Source: Hanleya hanleyi (Eukaryota > Mollusca > Polyplacophora > Lepidopleurida > Hanleyidae). From it: 64,000 nt of DNA. Below are positions 32,821 through 43,455 of the stretch, piece by piece. A model generated the notes under the pieces. It was not told the DNA's origin. It made no database searches and was given only the letters and a program-made list of their open reading frames with translations. Numbering within the stretch: position 1 is the first letter of the stretch; each line of letters opens with the position of its first letter. The stretch lies in NCBI GenBank assembly GCA_036873755.1, contig JAVTVY010018970.1:1-64000 (forward strand), read 5' to 3'. The translations under genes were made by a program, and so were the position numbers.

Positions 32821-33310
32821 TTGTTTCAATCTTTATGGGATACTATGGATAACAAACTTCACGAGTTCAAAAAAACTTTTGGTTATACGCATCTGAACAG
32901 TCAGAAACGTTTTGATCAGATCATGATTAAACGATGTAGGATCGGTCATACACGGTTAACCCACGAATATTTACTAAAAGAAGAGCCGGTCCCAAGGTGT
33001 ATTCCATGTCATGAAGATCTCACATTGCAACATATTCATATAGACTGCATGGATTTCAAGATTGTAAGAGATACTTTTTATCGAGCAACTACGCTGGAAG
33101 ATCTTTTTAGCCGAGTAAAAGAGGATTGTATTTTAGATTATTTGAGAGAGATTGGTTTGTTGTACAAATTTTAATGCTTGTACCTGTTTTAATGCATTAG
33201 TTTACTAAGTTGTTGAATTGAATACTTAGAATTTTGTTTGATCGTTGCTATATAGCTGAAATATTGCTGAATGCGACGTTAAACCTCAATTCTCTCTCTC
33301 TCTCTGTCTC
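32821..33310 (+). pseudogene. LINE C-terminal domain and 3' UTR
   Basis: An open frame to 33174 reads LFQSLWDTMDNKLHEFKKTF, SQKRFDQIMIKRCRIGHTRL, a Cys/His cluster C-I-P-C-H...H-I-H-I-D-C, and LREIGLLYKF-stop. The cluster could bind zinc. The 3' UTR holds the conserved TTTTGTTTGATCGTTGCTAT, GAATGCGACGTTAAACC and a (CT)n tail. It is the intact reference for the truncated copies at 11958, 14486, 16220, 35462 and 37808. Confidence 0.8.
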
Positions 33311-33319
33311 CCATACAGT

Positions 33320-33780
33320 ATTCGAGTATTGACTAACATCTTCGGTTCATAACCGTGAAGCTTGAGCTTTTGTTATGACAGCTGACATCACCCATATTTC
33401 ATCACGTGATTTGGCGTTTAGCAAATTAGTGGGGCCGTTACACTATCCTTTAGCAATGTTATGGTTCGGACATCTCCTGTTTTAATATGTACTCTGACCT
33501 TTCCAATGTCCATCCAACTCACATTCAACCTGCAAAGCTATCAACATCGTCAGAAGTTATACGTGTGGATGTCGATAGCCGACAGTTGCACTTGATCATC
33601 TTACTCGAGCTTCCTTTGGGCATGAATGGGACACTGCCTACGATTTTTTTGCAATTCCTTATTCTTGTCGAATATGAAATTTCATTTTTGACTTGTAGTT
33701 GTGTTGTTTCTTCAACATGAATTATTAGTTTTGCTTCCTCTATAATGCTGAGGTAATCTGAACAATCATAACTTATCTGT
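33320..33780. other. Non-coding stretch
   Basis: A 77-codon frame (33487-33720) is present without recognisable features. Confidence 0.45.
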
Positions 33781-34020
33781 TACAAGCGTCTAGTCCGTCA
33801 TTCATAATCCAGCCGTCGTCCATTAGAGAATATCCGCGTCCATAATCCAAAGACCTATTTCATATTCCATATAACAGTATTAGCACCAAATTCAAAAAGA
33901 CAATCATAGTATACATAAACATAGGCTTGTTTCCTGCAAGAGAGAAGCGGTCAACAGTTTTCAATGATGCCGGCAAGATGTTCCAAAAATATCAAATCCG
34001 TATCGTTGATCAGTATTCAC
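33781..34020 (-). repeat. Penelope 3' end copy
   Basis: TTACAAGCGTCTAGTCCGTC through TTCCTGCAAGAGAGAAGCGG to ATCAGTATTC is nearly identical to 10566-10815, without the attached coding region. A small deletion is present after GCCGGCAAGA. Confidence 0.8.
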
Positions 34021-34908
34021 CCGCAGTTATTGTGAATAATATATTGATAAACTATTCTAGAATATTTGTTTGTATTTTCTATATGAACCAATAGATCTTG
34101 TATACGTGTAAATTATAAAGATAATTTTCGCGAAAAATAGACTAGTTAATTACTAAAACTAAATGTGAGGGCCTTTGGTACCTATCGGAAGTTCTCTGAA
34201 CCAACTGGAACAAGGGATATAAAACTCGTTTCGAATTGGGTTTTACAAGCCTTTTTAGGATTAATAGTTTCCACAATGACATCAGTTCAAGCATTTATGT
34301 TGTCTACTCAGCGTTAGGGAGAGTTTTTGATGTGAAGGAGCTACATGTCGAAATACGCCGGTCTGACTGGACATCTATAACAGCCTTTCAATTAAGCTAT
34401 TGCACAGAAACCGTCCACTGTGTCTTGGCGGTCCATTATTTAACGATCCTTAATTCAAATTCCGATAATCTATATCGTAAAAGATATGTAATGCCCGATC
34501 GTTCCGGAATAGGAAGTCCACCATCGATCCAATGGAAGAAAATTATCTGTCTAGGGGAAGTCCTTTTCCGGATGAAATCCATAGTACTGTCACATATAAT
34601 AGAGGAAATAACACGTTCCGGGATGGAGTAAAGTGCACTTTACCAAAATAGAACGCAAATGGCGAGTTTACAAACTAGGAATGACAAGTTCACCGAAATC
34701 GAATTGACACGGTTTTATGTTGAAAGGTGAGGTTGAAATAGAAGTCGAACTATAGAAGCCAAATTCTGGTAGCTCCATCAGTTGGGTACAGACAGGAAAC
34801 CGTGATAATGTTCAATAAAATTGAATATTGAATCCGATCGATGTCGAGTTTCGTTGAATTTGAACGCGTTTAAGTTCGGTAACACAAGTAAGATTATGTT
34901 CAACCCAT
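34021..34908. other. Unrecognised non-coding stretch
   Basis: A 131-codon frame (34236-34631) has no recognisable motif and is probably chance. Confidence 0.4.
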
Positions 34909-34912
34909 TTAA

Positions 34913-35356
34913 CCCTTTCTGGCCTGGGGCTCTGAAATGGAGAACAACTGAGAGCTGAAGTGTTGCAACTTTGTAGTTTATCATACTGGTTCATTTGGAG
35001 ACTAGCGGAGGATCATGGATAAACGTGAGAAAAATGTCCGTCGTGTTAATTAGGGTACAAGAGAAGTATTTTTTTTACTTGAGCGAAAGTGCGTCAAAAC
35101 AATTTTGTTTCATATTGAATCAGTTATCATACAGTTTCTGCGAAGAAAATTGCATTGATACAATTTTGAAAAAAATATCCAAACCGAAATCAGTAAAAAG
35201 TGTCTTCTGTGAAAATGGTGTGACAATGACGTCATCAGAGCGATCATTTTTTTAACGCCCTAGTCTGGGGGATAACGAAAAATATTATCGGGCGGGGGAA
35301 TCCCCCCCCCCCTCCAGGGCTGCTGCACACCCCAAATGAGTTAGGCCAGATGGGGC
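34913..35356 (-). mobile_element. piggyBac-like MITE, copy 4
   Basis: TTAA (34909-34912) precedes CCCTTTCTGGCCTGGGG. The right end reads GGCCAGATGGGGC-TAAT, inverted to the left. The interior has the family blocks in reverse order (TTTGTAGTTTATCATACTGG, GGATCATGGATAAACG, AATGACGTCATCAGAG) and a poly-C run near 35303. No coding capacity. Confidence 0.75.
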
Positions 35357-35461
35357 TAATGACATTTTTCGATATGAAGTACGAAATAGTATTTTACGTT
35401 GATATTGTAAATTCTTGGTTTACGGAATAATTATCTTGTTTGTTTATGAATATAATTATTC

Positions 35462-35915
35462 TTTATTGGATGCTATGAATAATAACAAACTTCATGAGTT
35501 CACAAACACTGTAGACTATACTCATCCGAACAGCCAGAAACGTTTCGATCAAGCCATGATCAGGCGAGGTAGAATCGGTCGTACACGATTAACTCAGGAA
35601 CATTTACTGAAAAAAGAGTCAGTCCCAAGGTGTATTCCATGCCACGAAGATCACACAGTGAAACATATTCTTATCGACTATAGATTTTAAGATTGAAAGA
35701 GATTCTTCTTATCGAGCAACTACTTTAGAATATATTTTTGTTGGGGTGAGGGAGGACTGTGTCTTAAGTTATTTGAGAGAAATCGGTTTGTTGCATAAGT
35801 GTGTATGTTTTAATGTGTTGGATTACTAAGTCATTAACTTGAATGCTTAGAAATTTGTTTGATCGTCGCCATATAGCTGAAATATTGCTGAACCTTTAAT
35901 TCTCTCCCGCTCTCT
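35462..35915 (+). mobile_element. 5'-truncated LINE with long TSD
   Basis: It carries the C-terminal domain (SQKRFDQAMIRRGRIGRTRL; C-I-P-C-H), a frameshift near 35690, and a 3' UTR ending in a degraded CT tail. ATCTTGTTTGTTTATGAA lies at 35433-35450 and 35916-35933, and the match continues with TATAATTATTC on both sides apart from a 7-bp indel. Confidence 0.8.
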
Positions 35916-36139
35916 ATCTTGTTTGTTTATGAACATTGCATATAATTATTCATTTAATTATTTCAGGTAATACGATGACATGATAGGACAAATACAATCT
36001 CAGACACGAAGGTTGGTGCATTGGTAAATATCTGGCTAATCAGATTCGTTCCTCTGTGTTTCGCTTGACAGTTCCTGTACGACGGAAGGATTACCCGTTT
36101 TCTTTAGCTTTGGTGGACTATCTACCTGCACTGATTTGT

Positions 36140-36665
36140 GCTGTAATTTTTACCTGTATATGGCGAGATTCTGCTGGTGGACGTTTCGTCCCCGAGGCCC
36201 GCCCCCTGCACAGACCCTTTGGTCTTTGATATATGTTGGCATTTGTGGGAAGTTGATGCTGGGTCGACATCGGGCCTTACAGACTAGTCTTTTGTGTTAA
36301 ATGCCGTCATTTTCATCTGACGACGATACAGCTCACCAATCTCCAGTGTACGAGTTGTCACTGCGAAACAGCTCACCAATTACCAATATACGAGTTGTCA
36401 GAGCATTTCCATCATAGCTCTCTAGATTTGTATCTAATACCGCTTATGCCGGTGCTAGGGGCCGTATAGTCATATCATCCTAGTTGCCACATGAACAGGT
36501 ACAATAAAAGCGTACCTGAGATACAACACATATCACGAATCGTTAGATTTTTGGTATGTGCTTTAGAATAGGTTAACTGGAAGACCTTTCTGTGAAGTCA
36601 TGTGGCTCTGTCAGTATGTCGGCACCTCTTCCCACTTCCCTTATATGTGTTGTAATTGTAGCATT
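36140..36665 (-). repeat. Penelope-associated repeat, inverted copy
   Basis: In reverse orientation it holds the same parts as 32058-32820: ACGAAACGTCCACC-type start, GACTAGTCTGTAAGGCC, GAGCTGTTTCGCAGTGACAA and GTATCTAATACCGCTTATGC with GGGGCCGTATAG. It differs from 32058-32820 by few substitutions, so it is comparatively young. Confidence 0.75.
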
Positions 36666-37800
36666 TCAGATTAAATAATATTAATTTATGCAAATTTTTG
36701 GGAAAGTCAATGCGAATAAAAAGCGAATTGTTATATAAAAAAAACATTTTATTCAGTCGATATACCTTGATATGCTGCGTGTCCAGGTCGATCCTCACTT
36801 ATTGGCGTAGAACGCCATGGTGTGCTTCTCACATTGTTTTGTTGCGAAGAAATCGGGCTACGGGCATTTTTCTGTTCAGAAACGCAGCCCCCAATTCCTT
36901 CAACTGCATCCTGTGAACTCGTGCCTCAAACACACAATCCATGCCACCCTCCCCACAACTGTTCCTTTGATTTGAAATCAAAGGACTTTGGATGATGGGT
37001 TACGGTTTTTACATAATGAATTTAATGAAATCCTCCAGCATGCGACACTGACGTGGAGCTGTCTTCTTTTTCTACCTTACATACTGGTCCCCAAACGCTG
37101 CGAGATGGCAAAAAAGTAATGCCCCTCCTGTGTGCATTCCTGAAACGTTCCCTATTGGCAGGGGTAAGATTAGATAATCAAGTTAACTGTATTGCGATCG
37201 GCATTTTGAATCAACCAACTATTAAGGTAACTGTATTTCGTCATTACAATGCATCCGAAGTTAAGATTAAACATTCATACCTCATTTTGGAGAGAAAATC
37301 TGCACTCAACAACAATATCAACGACTTATATGCAACTCGATTGTACCCCCATCCTCCATTCACCAGGGTTCGTGGCGTTGTTAGGCTGACTGGGAGTCAT
37401 TTTGGTGAAGAAAAAAAACAAGTTTGGAAATCATAGCCCAGTCTAATAAATCCCCTGATTCAAAGCACAAAGAACACATATCCGAGCAGCTGTTCATTTA
37501 TGACAGTCAGTGTTCTGACTATCCTTCTAAGACAATTTGAGGCTGCTTTTGCCAACGAATGGGACCATTTCCTGATTTATGGGTTACAAACCTCGCGATA
37601 AGCATATGTTACGTCCAAGTCAGGGAGGCAGCATACCAAGGAACATTAAATGACTACGATCGCAAACATTTCCTTATTCGAAATGAAAACTATTCGAATT
37701 CCAATATAGGTAGAGTGTCGACCAAAGTTCAAGAGAACGAGTAATCCTTCGGGATTTCAGGAACCGCCGAAAGAAATACTCAAGAATCAGTTCGATTCGC
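36666..37800. other. Unrecognised stretch with doubtful frame
   Basis: A 127-codon frame at 37053-37436 has no recognised motif. A perfect small palindrome CCTTTGATTTGAAATCAAAGG lies near 36974. No element ends seen. Confidence 0.4.
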
Positions 37801-37807
37801 CAGTACT

Positions 37808-38192
37808 ACACTGATCAGGCGATGTAGAATCGGCCATACACGATTAACTCACGAACATTTACTAAAAAAAGAGCCAGTCCCAAGGTGTGTTCCATGCCAT
37901 GATGATCTCACGGTGAAACATTCTTATCGAATGCATAGATTTTAGGATTGTAAGAGATGCTTTTTTGTCGAGCGCCTACTTTGGAGGATCTTTTAGTCGG
38001 GTGAGGGAGGATTGCATCTTGGGTTATTTGAGAGAAATCGGTCTGTTACATAAGTTTTAATGTGTGTATGTTTTAATGCATTGGATTACTAAGTTGGTGA
38101 CTTGAGTACTTAGAATTTTGTTTGGTCGTCGCTATATAGCTGAAGTATTGCTGAACGTGACATTAAACCGTAATTCTCTCTCTCTCTCTCTC
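37808..38192 (+). mobile_element. 5'-truncated LINE 3' end
   Basis: TGATCAGGCGATGTAGAATC through CCAAGGTGTGTTCCATGCCA and the 3' UTR to a (CT)n tail at 38192 matches the LINE reference. It is frameshifted in the C-terminal domain. TSD not identified. Confidence 0.8.
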
Positions 38193-38521
38193 AATGTTTC
38201 GAATTGTTTACCATTGCACCTAAGATTGTGACGGAGGAAACTGCAATTGTTTCGATCAGTGCGTTCGCCCATGCATTCAAGTGGTTATGTCATTCCCGTG
38301 TATTTCAAATCATATTTAAAAGATCAACACAATGATTTAGTCAAATTTCAGATATAAATACAAATATAACATCCTCTATGTGTTGACCATTAACTCCCTG
38401 AGATCCCAATTTGAATAAGTATATTTTAAACAGATTAGTCCAACATGTACATGCACACAGTTGAGTGGGCCACTTTCTCCCTGCATATCAAATGATGTAT
38501 CACACATGTATTTGGGGACCT

Positions 38522-38720
38522 GTTTATGAGTGACTGTCCATTTTTGGCTTTGTAATACATCTAATACAGGGGGTAAAACTTGCATCGATCAGAACGTCGG
38601 TTACGCGCCTCAACACCTCGCAGCAAACACTAGACGTACAGCGGCGATGAGGACAGTTTTACGCCCCTTGTCGGAGTGTAGATGTCTTGCAAAGCTAGAA
38701 ATGGACAGTCACTCATAAAC
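38522..38720. mobile_element. 199-bp MITE with about 65-bp TIRs
   Basis: GTTTATGAGTGACTGTCCAT at 38522 is mirrored by ATGGACAGTCACTCATAAAC at 38701-38720. Inversion continues inward (TGGCTTTGTAATACATCTAA...GGGTAAAACT versus the complement of AGTTTTACGCCCC...AGATGTCTTGCAAAGCTA). No coding capacity. Target duplication not obvious. Confidence 0.75.
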
Positions 38721-38916
38721 GAGATGTCTTATGAAAGGTAAGTGAACATAGAATCGAATTATTATATTGGTTAAAGTTCGGCAAATATTGCCCCTCTGGC
38801 ACTTTCCGAACAACTACATTTGGTGAGTGGTTTGGCTCCAGGGCCTTGGCCCCACCGGAGCTAAATGAGGTGGTCATTTCAGTAGGCTCTAGTGTTGCCA
38901 CATTCAGCCAGCAGTA

Positions 38917-39500
38917 GAGATCCTCTGTTAAATGTGATGATTTTAATCAACGTCACAAAACATTATTGCAAAAAGTTTTAAAACAGGACTATATCATTAA
39001 GCGCCTCCTCTCAAAGTTACTCAAATTTGGTGATACATATCGCATGTTGATAGCAAAATACGAGCGTAGCGTGCAAGATGTGGCGTTACGTTTCGTAGCT
39101 TGTATCTAATTTCGTTTATCTCGGGGCTAGGGGCCGTATGAACCCATGTATTTCAACATCGTTATTGTGTTCATATGGACGAACAACATTAAAGCGTGAC
39201 TGAGATACAGCATACTCTAGATAACGACTATACAACGAAAATTTTATGGATTAAGAATTTTGATCGGCGATACGGATTTGATATTTTTGAAACATCACGA
39301 TGTCATGCTGGCATCATTGAAAACTGTGGATCGCTTCCCTCGTGCAGGAAACTGACCTAGTTTATGTATACTATGATTTAGTCTTGTAATTTGGTGCTAA
39401 TGGTAGTATATGAATTAGGCCTTTGGGTTATGGAGGCGGAAACTCTTTTATGAACGACAGCTGAATATTGAATGACGGACTAGACTCTTGTAATCTGGTT
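38917..39500 (+). mobile_element. Penelope-like element, C-terminal remnant and 3' end
   Basis: From about 38928 the plus strand encodes VKCDDFNQRHKTLLQK, KRLLSKLLKFGDTYRM and LIAKYERSVQD, with a shift before the stop. The TATCTAATTTCGTTTATCTC / GGGGCTAGGGGCCGTATGAA block and the PLE 3' region follow to GACTAGACTCTTGTAATCTG at about 39497. The coding part corresponds to 11130-10964 of the minus-strand copy. Confidence 0.75.
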
Positions 39501-39504
39501 CGTA

Positions 39505-40450
39505 TGAAGCGGAATTAGATAAGACTACAAAGTTCCCAGCGATCATTCATCGAAAGCCGGTCTTTCCTCAAAACCACTTTGAAAAATTGGTCCATTCCTT
39601 CCAACACACTGACATAATCAGCTACAGGACAATGGCCAACTGTTTTAGACATTAATTCCCAATGACGCAGAGTTGTATATGGAAAGCTTCACACTAAGAA
39701 GCTCGCGATGGACAACAAGCTTATATTTCGGTGGGAAATCTTTCTGTTTACTCCCGTTACCTCGCCACCCACTGCGAAAAACAATTAAGTTTGTAGGGAT
39801 GTAGCCGTAAACTGTCTTCACCTTTACTCTTTCTGGAATTATTCATGATTATCGCCGTTCGAACTGCGAGCACAGAAATGTCGTTGAGTAGAAGATCAGG
39901 ATGGATAACAAAAACGTTGATATAAACAATGATATTGTATAGCTAGCTATATAGATCTGCATAGTCCGGCACCCATCAATCAGTGTTGCTTGATATTTTC
40001 GGTAAAGAGCCCATCATGACGGGGGTTTTTTTAAATAAACAATTCATGCAACAAATTAATGTCTTGAATGACATGAATCAATAGCATCCTTCCTCCATCC
40101 TTGCATAACATTTTACAAATGTCGTCACCTAAAGCTCGATTTCACTTAATGTGTTCTTGCTTTTTCTATACCTAAGTTGTTTACCAACATTTGCTGTTGA
40201 TGTGTTTTTTTATTCTCATTTTTGTTTCTCATGCATCTCTGTTGCTTTAACACTTCCTTGCTTGGGTGTGTCGCTGCATGTGGAGGGACCACTTCGGTCT
40301 CCCCAAGTATAGCCTTTGCAATAGTTCAGCTTTAAGTCTTAGAATACGCGTCAAATTCAACTTTCGCCAAGTCTTTTCTCACAGGAAAAAGCTCGTTCGC
40401 ACGAATCTGTTAGTATTCAATTATAGGTGTACGATAAACAAATCATTCCG
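39505..40450. other. Unrecognised non-coding stretch
   Basis: No supportable gene or repeat. Confidence 0.45.
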
Positions 40451-40458
40451 ATTATAAT

Positions 40459-40694
40459 TTTGCCCTCGGTGACCGAGTGGTCTAAGGCGCTTCGCTGGTG
40501 ACCGCTAGCCTCACACCGCTGAACCGGCACGGGTTCGGGCACAGCTGGTCCATTTGTGGAAGTTTGTCAGTTACTTGCCGACTGGTGGTGGTTCTCTCCG
40601 GGTACCTCCGGCTTCCTCCACCAACCAAATTGACTTGTCACCATATGAGTGAATCAACCTTGAGTGTGATATTAAGCCAAATCCCCCCCCCCCA
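40459..40694 (+). mobile_element. tRNA-derived SINE with TSD, copy 1
   Basis: The head GTGACCGAGTGGTCTAAGGC resembles an A box of a tRNA with a long variable arm (Leu/Ser type). GGCACGGGTTCGGGC resembles a B box. A conserved central/tail part follows (AAGTTTGTCAGTTACTTGCC, CACCATATGAGTGAATCAAC) and a poly-C run. ATTATAAT flanks at 40451-40458 and 40695-40702. The internal pol III promoter is inferred from the A and B boxes. Confidence 0.88.
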
Positions 40695-40702
40695 ATTATA
40701 AT

Positions 40703-40870
40703 GATGTTCATATGAACAGTCACAACCAAAGCGTGACTGTGATACAATTGAAGATGACTATAAAATTCATCTGTTTAAACGAAAACTGACCATTGCTACC
40801 GTCTTCATTGAAAACTGCTGACCGATTTTCTCTCTCTTGTCTGTTTGCACTTCAGGTTCCTGTCGCTTCA
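40703..40870 (+). repeat. Penelope 3' region fragment
   Basis: GTTCATATGAACAGTCACAA, GCGTGACTGTGATACA and CATTGAAAACTGCTGACCGA...CTCTCTTG match the PLE 3' region (39170-39350). It is truncated on both sides. Confidence 0.6.
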
Positions 40871-41039
40871 ATGTATTTTGCTGAGATGCAACAGGAACTT
40901 GACAATGTGATGTTTAGCACTGTAATATCACTTGTCTTTATTGCACCATGTAAGCGTCCTGTCTGTCTTGTGTGCTTTCCTCAGTGTTTTATAGGGTGAA
41001 TGGAGGGTGTATGATTCCATGCTGCTTCAAAGATTTCTT

Positions 41040-41152
41040 CTTTGAAGTAACAGGAAAGCAACTTGGCTGAGTGGTGCTTAGTTGGTTCGTCGCGATATAG
41101 TTGAAATATTGTTGAAACTGACGTTAAATTCTATTCACTCACTCGATACTAA
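41040..41152 (+). repeat. LINE-type 3' end with CACT tail
   Basis: GGTTCGTCGCGATATAGTTG, AAACTGACGTTAAATTCTAT and TCACTCACTC match the end of the insert at 23117-23275. Confidence 0.6.
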
Positions 41153-41379
41153 TATTGCCCTATGAGAAACGTCTTCGTGCTGTGGACACGGCAAATAATT
41201 TTGGGCGAAGGCTGGCGAACGCGTCCCTGTATCAAGAAGAAGACTATAGTAAAAGCCTTACAACTGAAACCTTACAATGAACAAACGCAAAAAGAATACC
41301 CTGGAAACGATTTGGATTTCAATTGAACAAAGAATAATTGTCAGTGATTAAAATTGAATGTATAAAAAATCATCATGCT

Positions 41380-41560
41380 GAAATCATTGAAACTGTTGAT
41401 CGCTTCTCTCTTGTAGGAAACCATAATGGTTTTTTTAATTTGTATTTCATACACATTGATGCGTGCTATCACACGAACTAGGTCTTTCGATTATTGACTC
41501 GGAACTTCTTTATTGACGACTGCTCAACATTGAATCTGTCGCTTACTACGAGAAATAGAC
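41380..41560 (+). repeat. Penelope 3' end, eroded
   Basis: CATTGAAACTGTTGATCGCTT, CTCTCTTGTAGGAAACC and TAGGTCTTTCGATTATTGAC match the PLE 3' region with several gaps. A further scrap, TGAATGACGGACCAGACGCTT, lies at 41973-41995. Confidence 0.55.
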
Positions 41561-42450
41561 CTCTCTGCCTGATAGTTCATTTGTCCTGGACTTAAGCTTC
41601 TGAGGGTAGGTGAACGAGTGTTGATGGTTGCCTAATGCGGGAGTGCCAGTATATAGGTCAGTACACGGAGAGCTGGGGGAATAAAGCAGAATAACTAATA
41701 AACGAAGGTAATCAACAGACAGAACGTGACAATTTTCAATGAATTCGAAGTAATTGAATCGAACACGGGCAATTTAATATACTTGATTTCATTTGTTCGT
41801 GTTAATGATTGTTCTAGCGCAATATTATCAGTCATGCCAACATCACACGGAGATGCCGGTAGAGTCCAACTAATGGCGAATCGTCTGTGTTGTTTCTGCC
41901 TCCACAAATATTCACATCCGCAACATGGGGTACAATCGACCGTTTGTATAATTAAATTGTCCCACGTAAGTTGAATGACGGACCAGACGCTTGTAATGTG
42001 CCGGTGTCCGCAGGTATGGGTGAATGTACTTACAAAGATAATTCCGTTATAGACTGATTTAGATTTAAAGGCTTCCGTGGTATAATCACCTCCATATCTA
42101 TATCTGTATATCTATAATCTTCGAGCATAAATTATTTTTCGGTTCATGACGAGTGGTATTACTATTGTATATGTATTGTCTTCTGGGATTCAACAAGCCC
42201 TATGGGGTTTTATTCCCGACATACTTATGTTAATCCTAATACCCTGTATATGTTTAATTATATGGTGAATACATATTCATTCAGAGCAAACCCAGAAACA
42301 TTAATAGATATGACCATGTTCCCTTTGTTACTAGTCCTAGATCAATATTTAAAAAATATGAAACGAAAAACAATGCAAATTTGCCTGGTAAAGCTGAAGT
42401 GTATTGAACAAGAATGGTCAAAACAATGTTGAGATCACATCAGTACATTT
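41561..42450. other. Unrecognised AT-rich stretch
   Basis: Apart from the PLE scrap at 41973-41995 nothing supportable was seen. Confidence 0.4.
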
Positions 42451-42454
42451 ATTG

Positions 42455-42927
42455 ATTTCGCTATCCCTAAGGCTAGAGGATGAAACTTACCACACTATAT
42501 ATCTTTGGGTCAGGCTCCAATAAAAAATGTAAAAAACATCCAAGATGGCCGCCATGATGTCGTCATCGTGACATCATTTTCAAACAAGTCATTTTTGACC
42601 CATTTTTCGATTTTTTTTATTTATGTGTTGTTTTGCAAAAACTGCATGATAAATTAGTAAATAATTATCTGATATGAAATAAGATAGATTTTATCCGCTT
42701 TTCCATGCAGAAAAGCACAAATTTTGAAGAAATCTGACGAAAATAACCGCCATTTTGAATTTACCCATGATCCTTTGCTCAAGGGGTCATGGAAATAGGA
42801 AATAGGTTATATAATAATCTACAAAGTCACGGAGTATCAGCTCTTTTTCGTCGTTCCAAAGATAGGAGCAAAAAAAATAAATAACTGGGAGAGGGGCGGA
42901 AAGTGCCTCCCCTCAGGTCAAGTAGGA
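42455..42927 (+). mobile_element. piggyBac-like MITE, copy 5
   Basis: Forward family order: GAAACTTACCACACTATATA, CCAAGATGGCCGCCATGATG, AACTGCATGATAAATTAGTA, GAATTTACCCATGATCCTTT, ACAAAGTCACGGAGTATCAG, GGAAAGTGCCTCCCCTCAGG. The right end TCAGGTCAAGTAGGA is followed by TTAA (42928-42931). The left TIR is not clear. Confidence 0.75.
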
Positions 42928-43084
42928 TTAAACAGAGAAAGTGTTGAACAGGAATTTAGCGAAGCGGTCAAGTCACCGAAAAATAAGGAAGCCACTGAAT
43001 ACGATGATTTTATAATGCCAAGTGGAAGCTTTCCAAACTAATGGCTGCTTGGTATCATCAAACCTATCAAATTAGAGGGATATG

Positions 43085-43292
43085 CAGGTGGAGGTGGAAA
43101 AAATTGACGTCTGGCGACGAAAAAGGGACCATATGAATCCACATGCAGGACCCCCCTTTACTCGGCTCCTCACATTCAGACTCGCGAATACGGAGGATTC
43201 TCGGACGAAGCCTGAGTATCTCAGGCGCGCATTTATTGCAGAGGTTCACGTGGATACTAGGAAGCATCCATGCGGCCCCCAGCGCCGGCTTA
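43085..43292 (+). repeat. Penelope-associated repeat, left part (split by Academ-like element)
   Basis: GGTGGAAAAAATTGACGTCT through TATCTCAGGCGCGCATTTAT and TGCGGCCCCCAGCGCCGGCTTA is the 5' part of the repeat family. Its expected continuation AGCGGAATTAGATAC is found 7.1 kb away at 50419. Positions 43290-43292 (TTA) form the left copy of the target duplication. Confidence 0.8.
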
Positions 43293-43455
43293 TAGTCTAT
43301 GGGCTTACGTAATATTTTCCAGATTTGTCATTTTTTCGGGCAGATTCTTGGCACTCATGTCTAAACACATCTAGAAAGTTCGCTGATTAAGAAAAGAATG
43401 GGTGCCAGTTTTTGCATTAACATTTGGGACCTCCATTTTGAATTTCAAAATGGCC
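43293..43455 (+). repeat. Left terminal inverted repeat
   Basis: It pairs with 50262-50415. The strongest inverted blocks are TAGTCTATGGGCTTACGT, CAGATTCTTGGCACTCATGT, CTGATTAAGAAAAGAATGGG and TGCCAGTTTTTGCATTAACA. It carries about 20 extra or altered bases near 43311-43340 relative to the right arm. Confidence 0.88.

Larger units (their letters stand above)
26650..33310 (+). mobile_element. Long decayed Nimb/I-like LINE with a PLE insertion
   Basis: Domains lie in the order of an I-group LINE: 5' UTR (about 26650-27509), ORF1 (27510-28130), endonuclease (about 29041-30026), reverse transcriptase (30440-31110), post-RT domain (31190-31640), RNase H (31770-32057), then, after a 763-bp PLE-derived insertion, the C-terminal domain (32821-33174) and 3' UTR ending GACGTTAAACC and a (CT)n tail at about 33310. 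The 5' boundary is a guess. Many shifts and stops show it is inactive, yet its length makes it the best reference for the fragments elsewhere in the window. Confidence 0.8.

Noticed and set aside
40459..40535. A functional tRNA-Leu or tRNA-Ser gene
   Set aside because: A and B boxes are present, but acceptor pairing is not evident, and the same head is found with a common SINE body at 59945 and has TSDs.
43290..43293. TTAA or TA target duplication for the Academ-like element
   Set aside because: Left flank reads GGCTTA-TAGTC and right GACTA-TTAAGC; only TTA is shared when the ends are aligned as inverted repeats.
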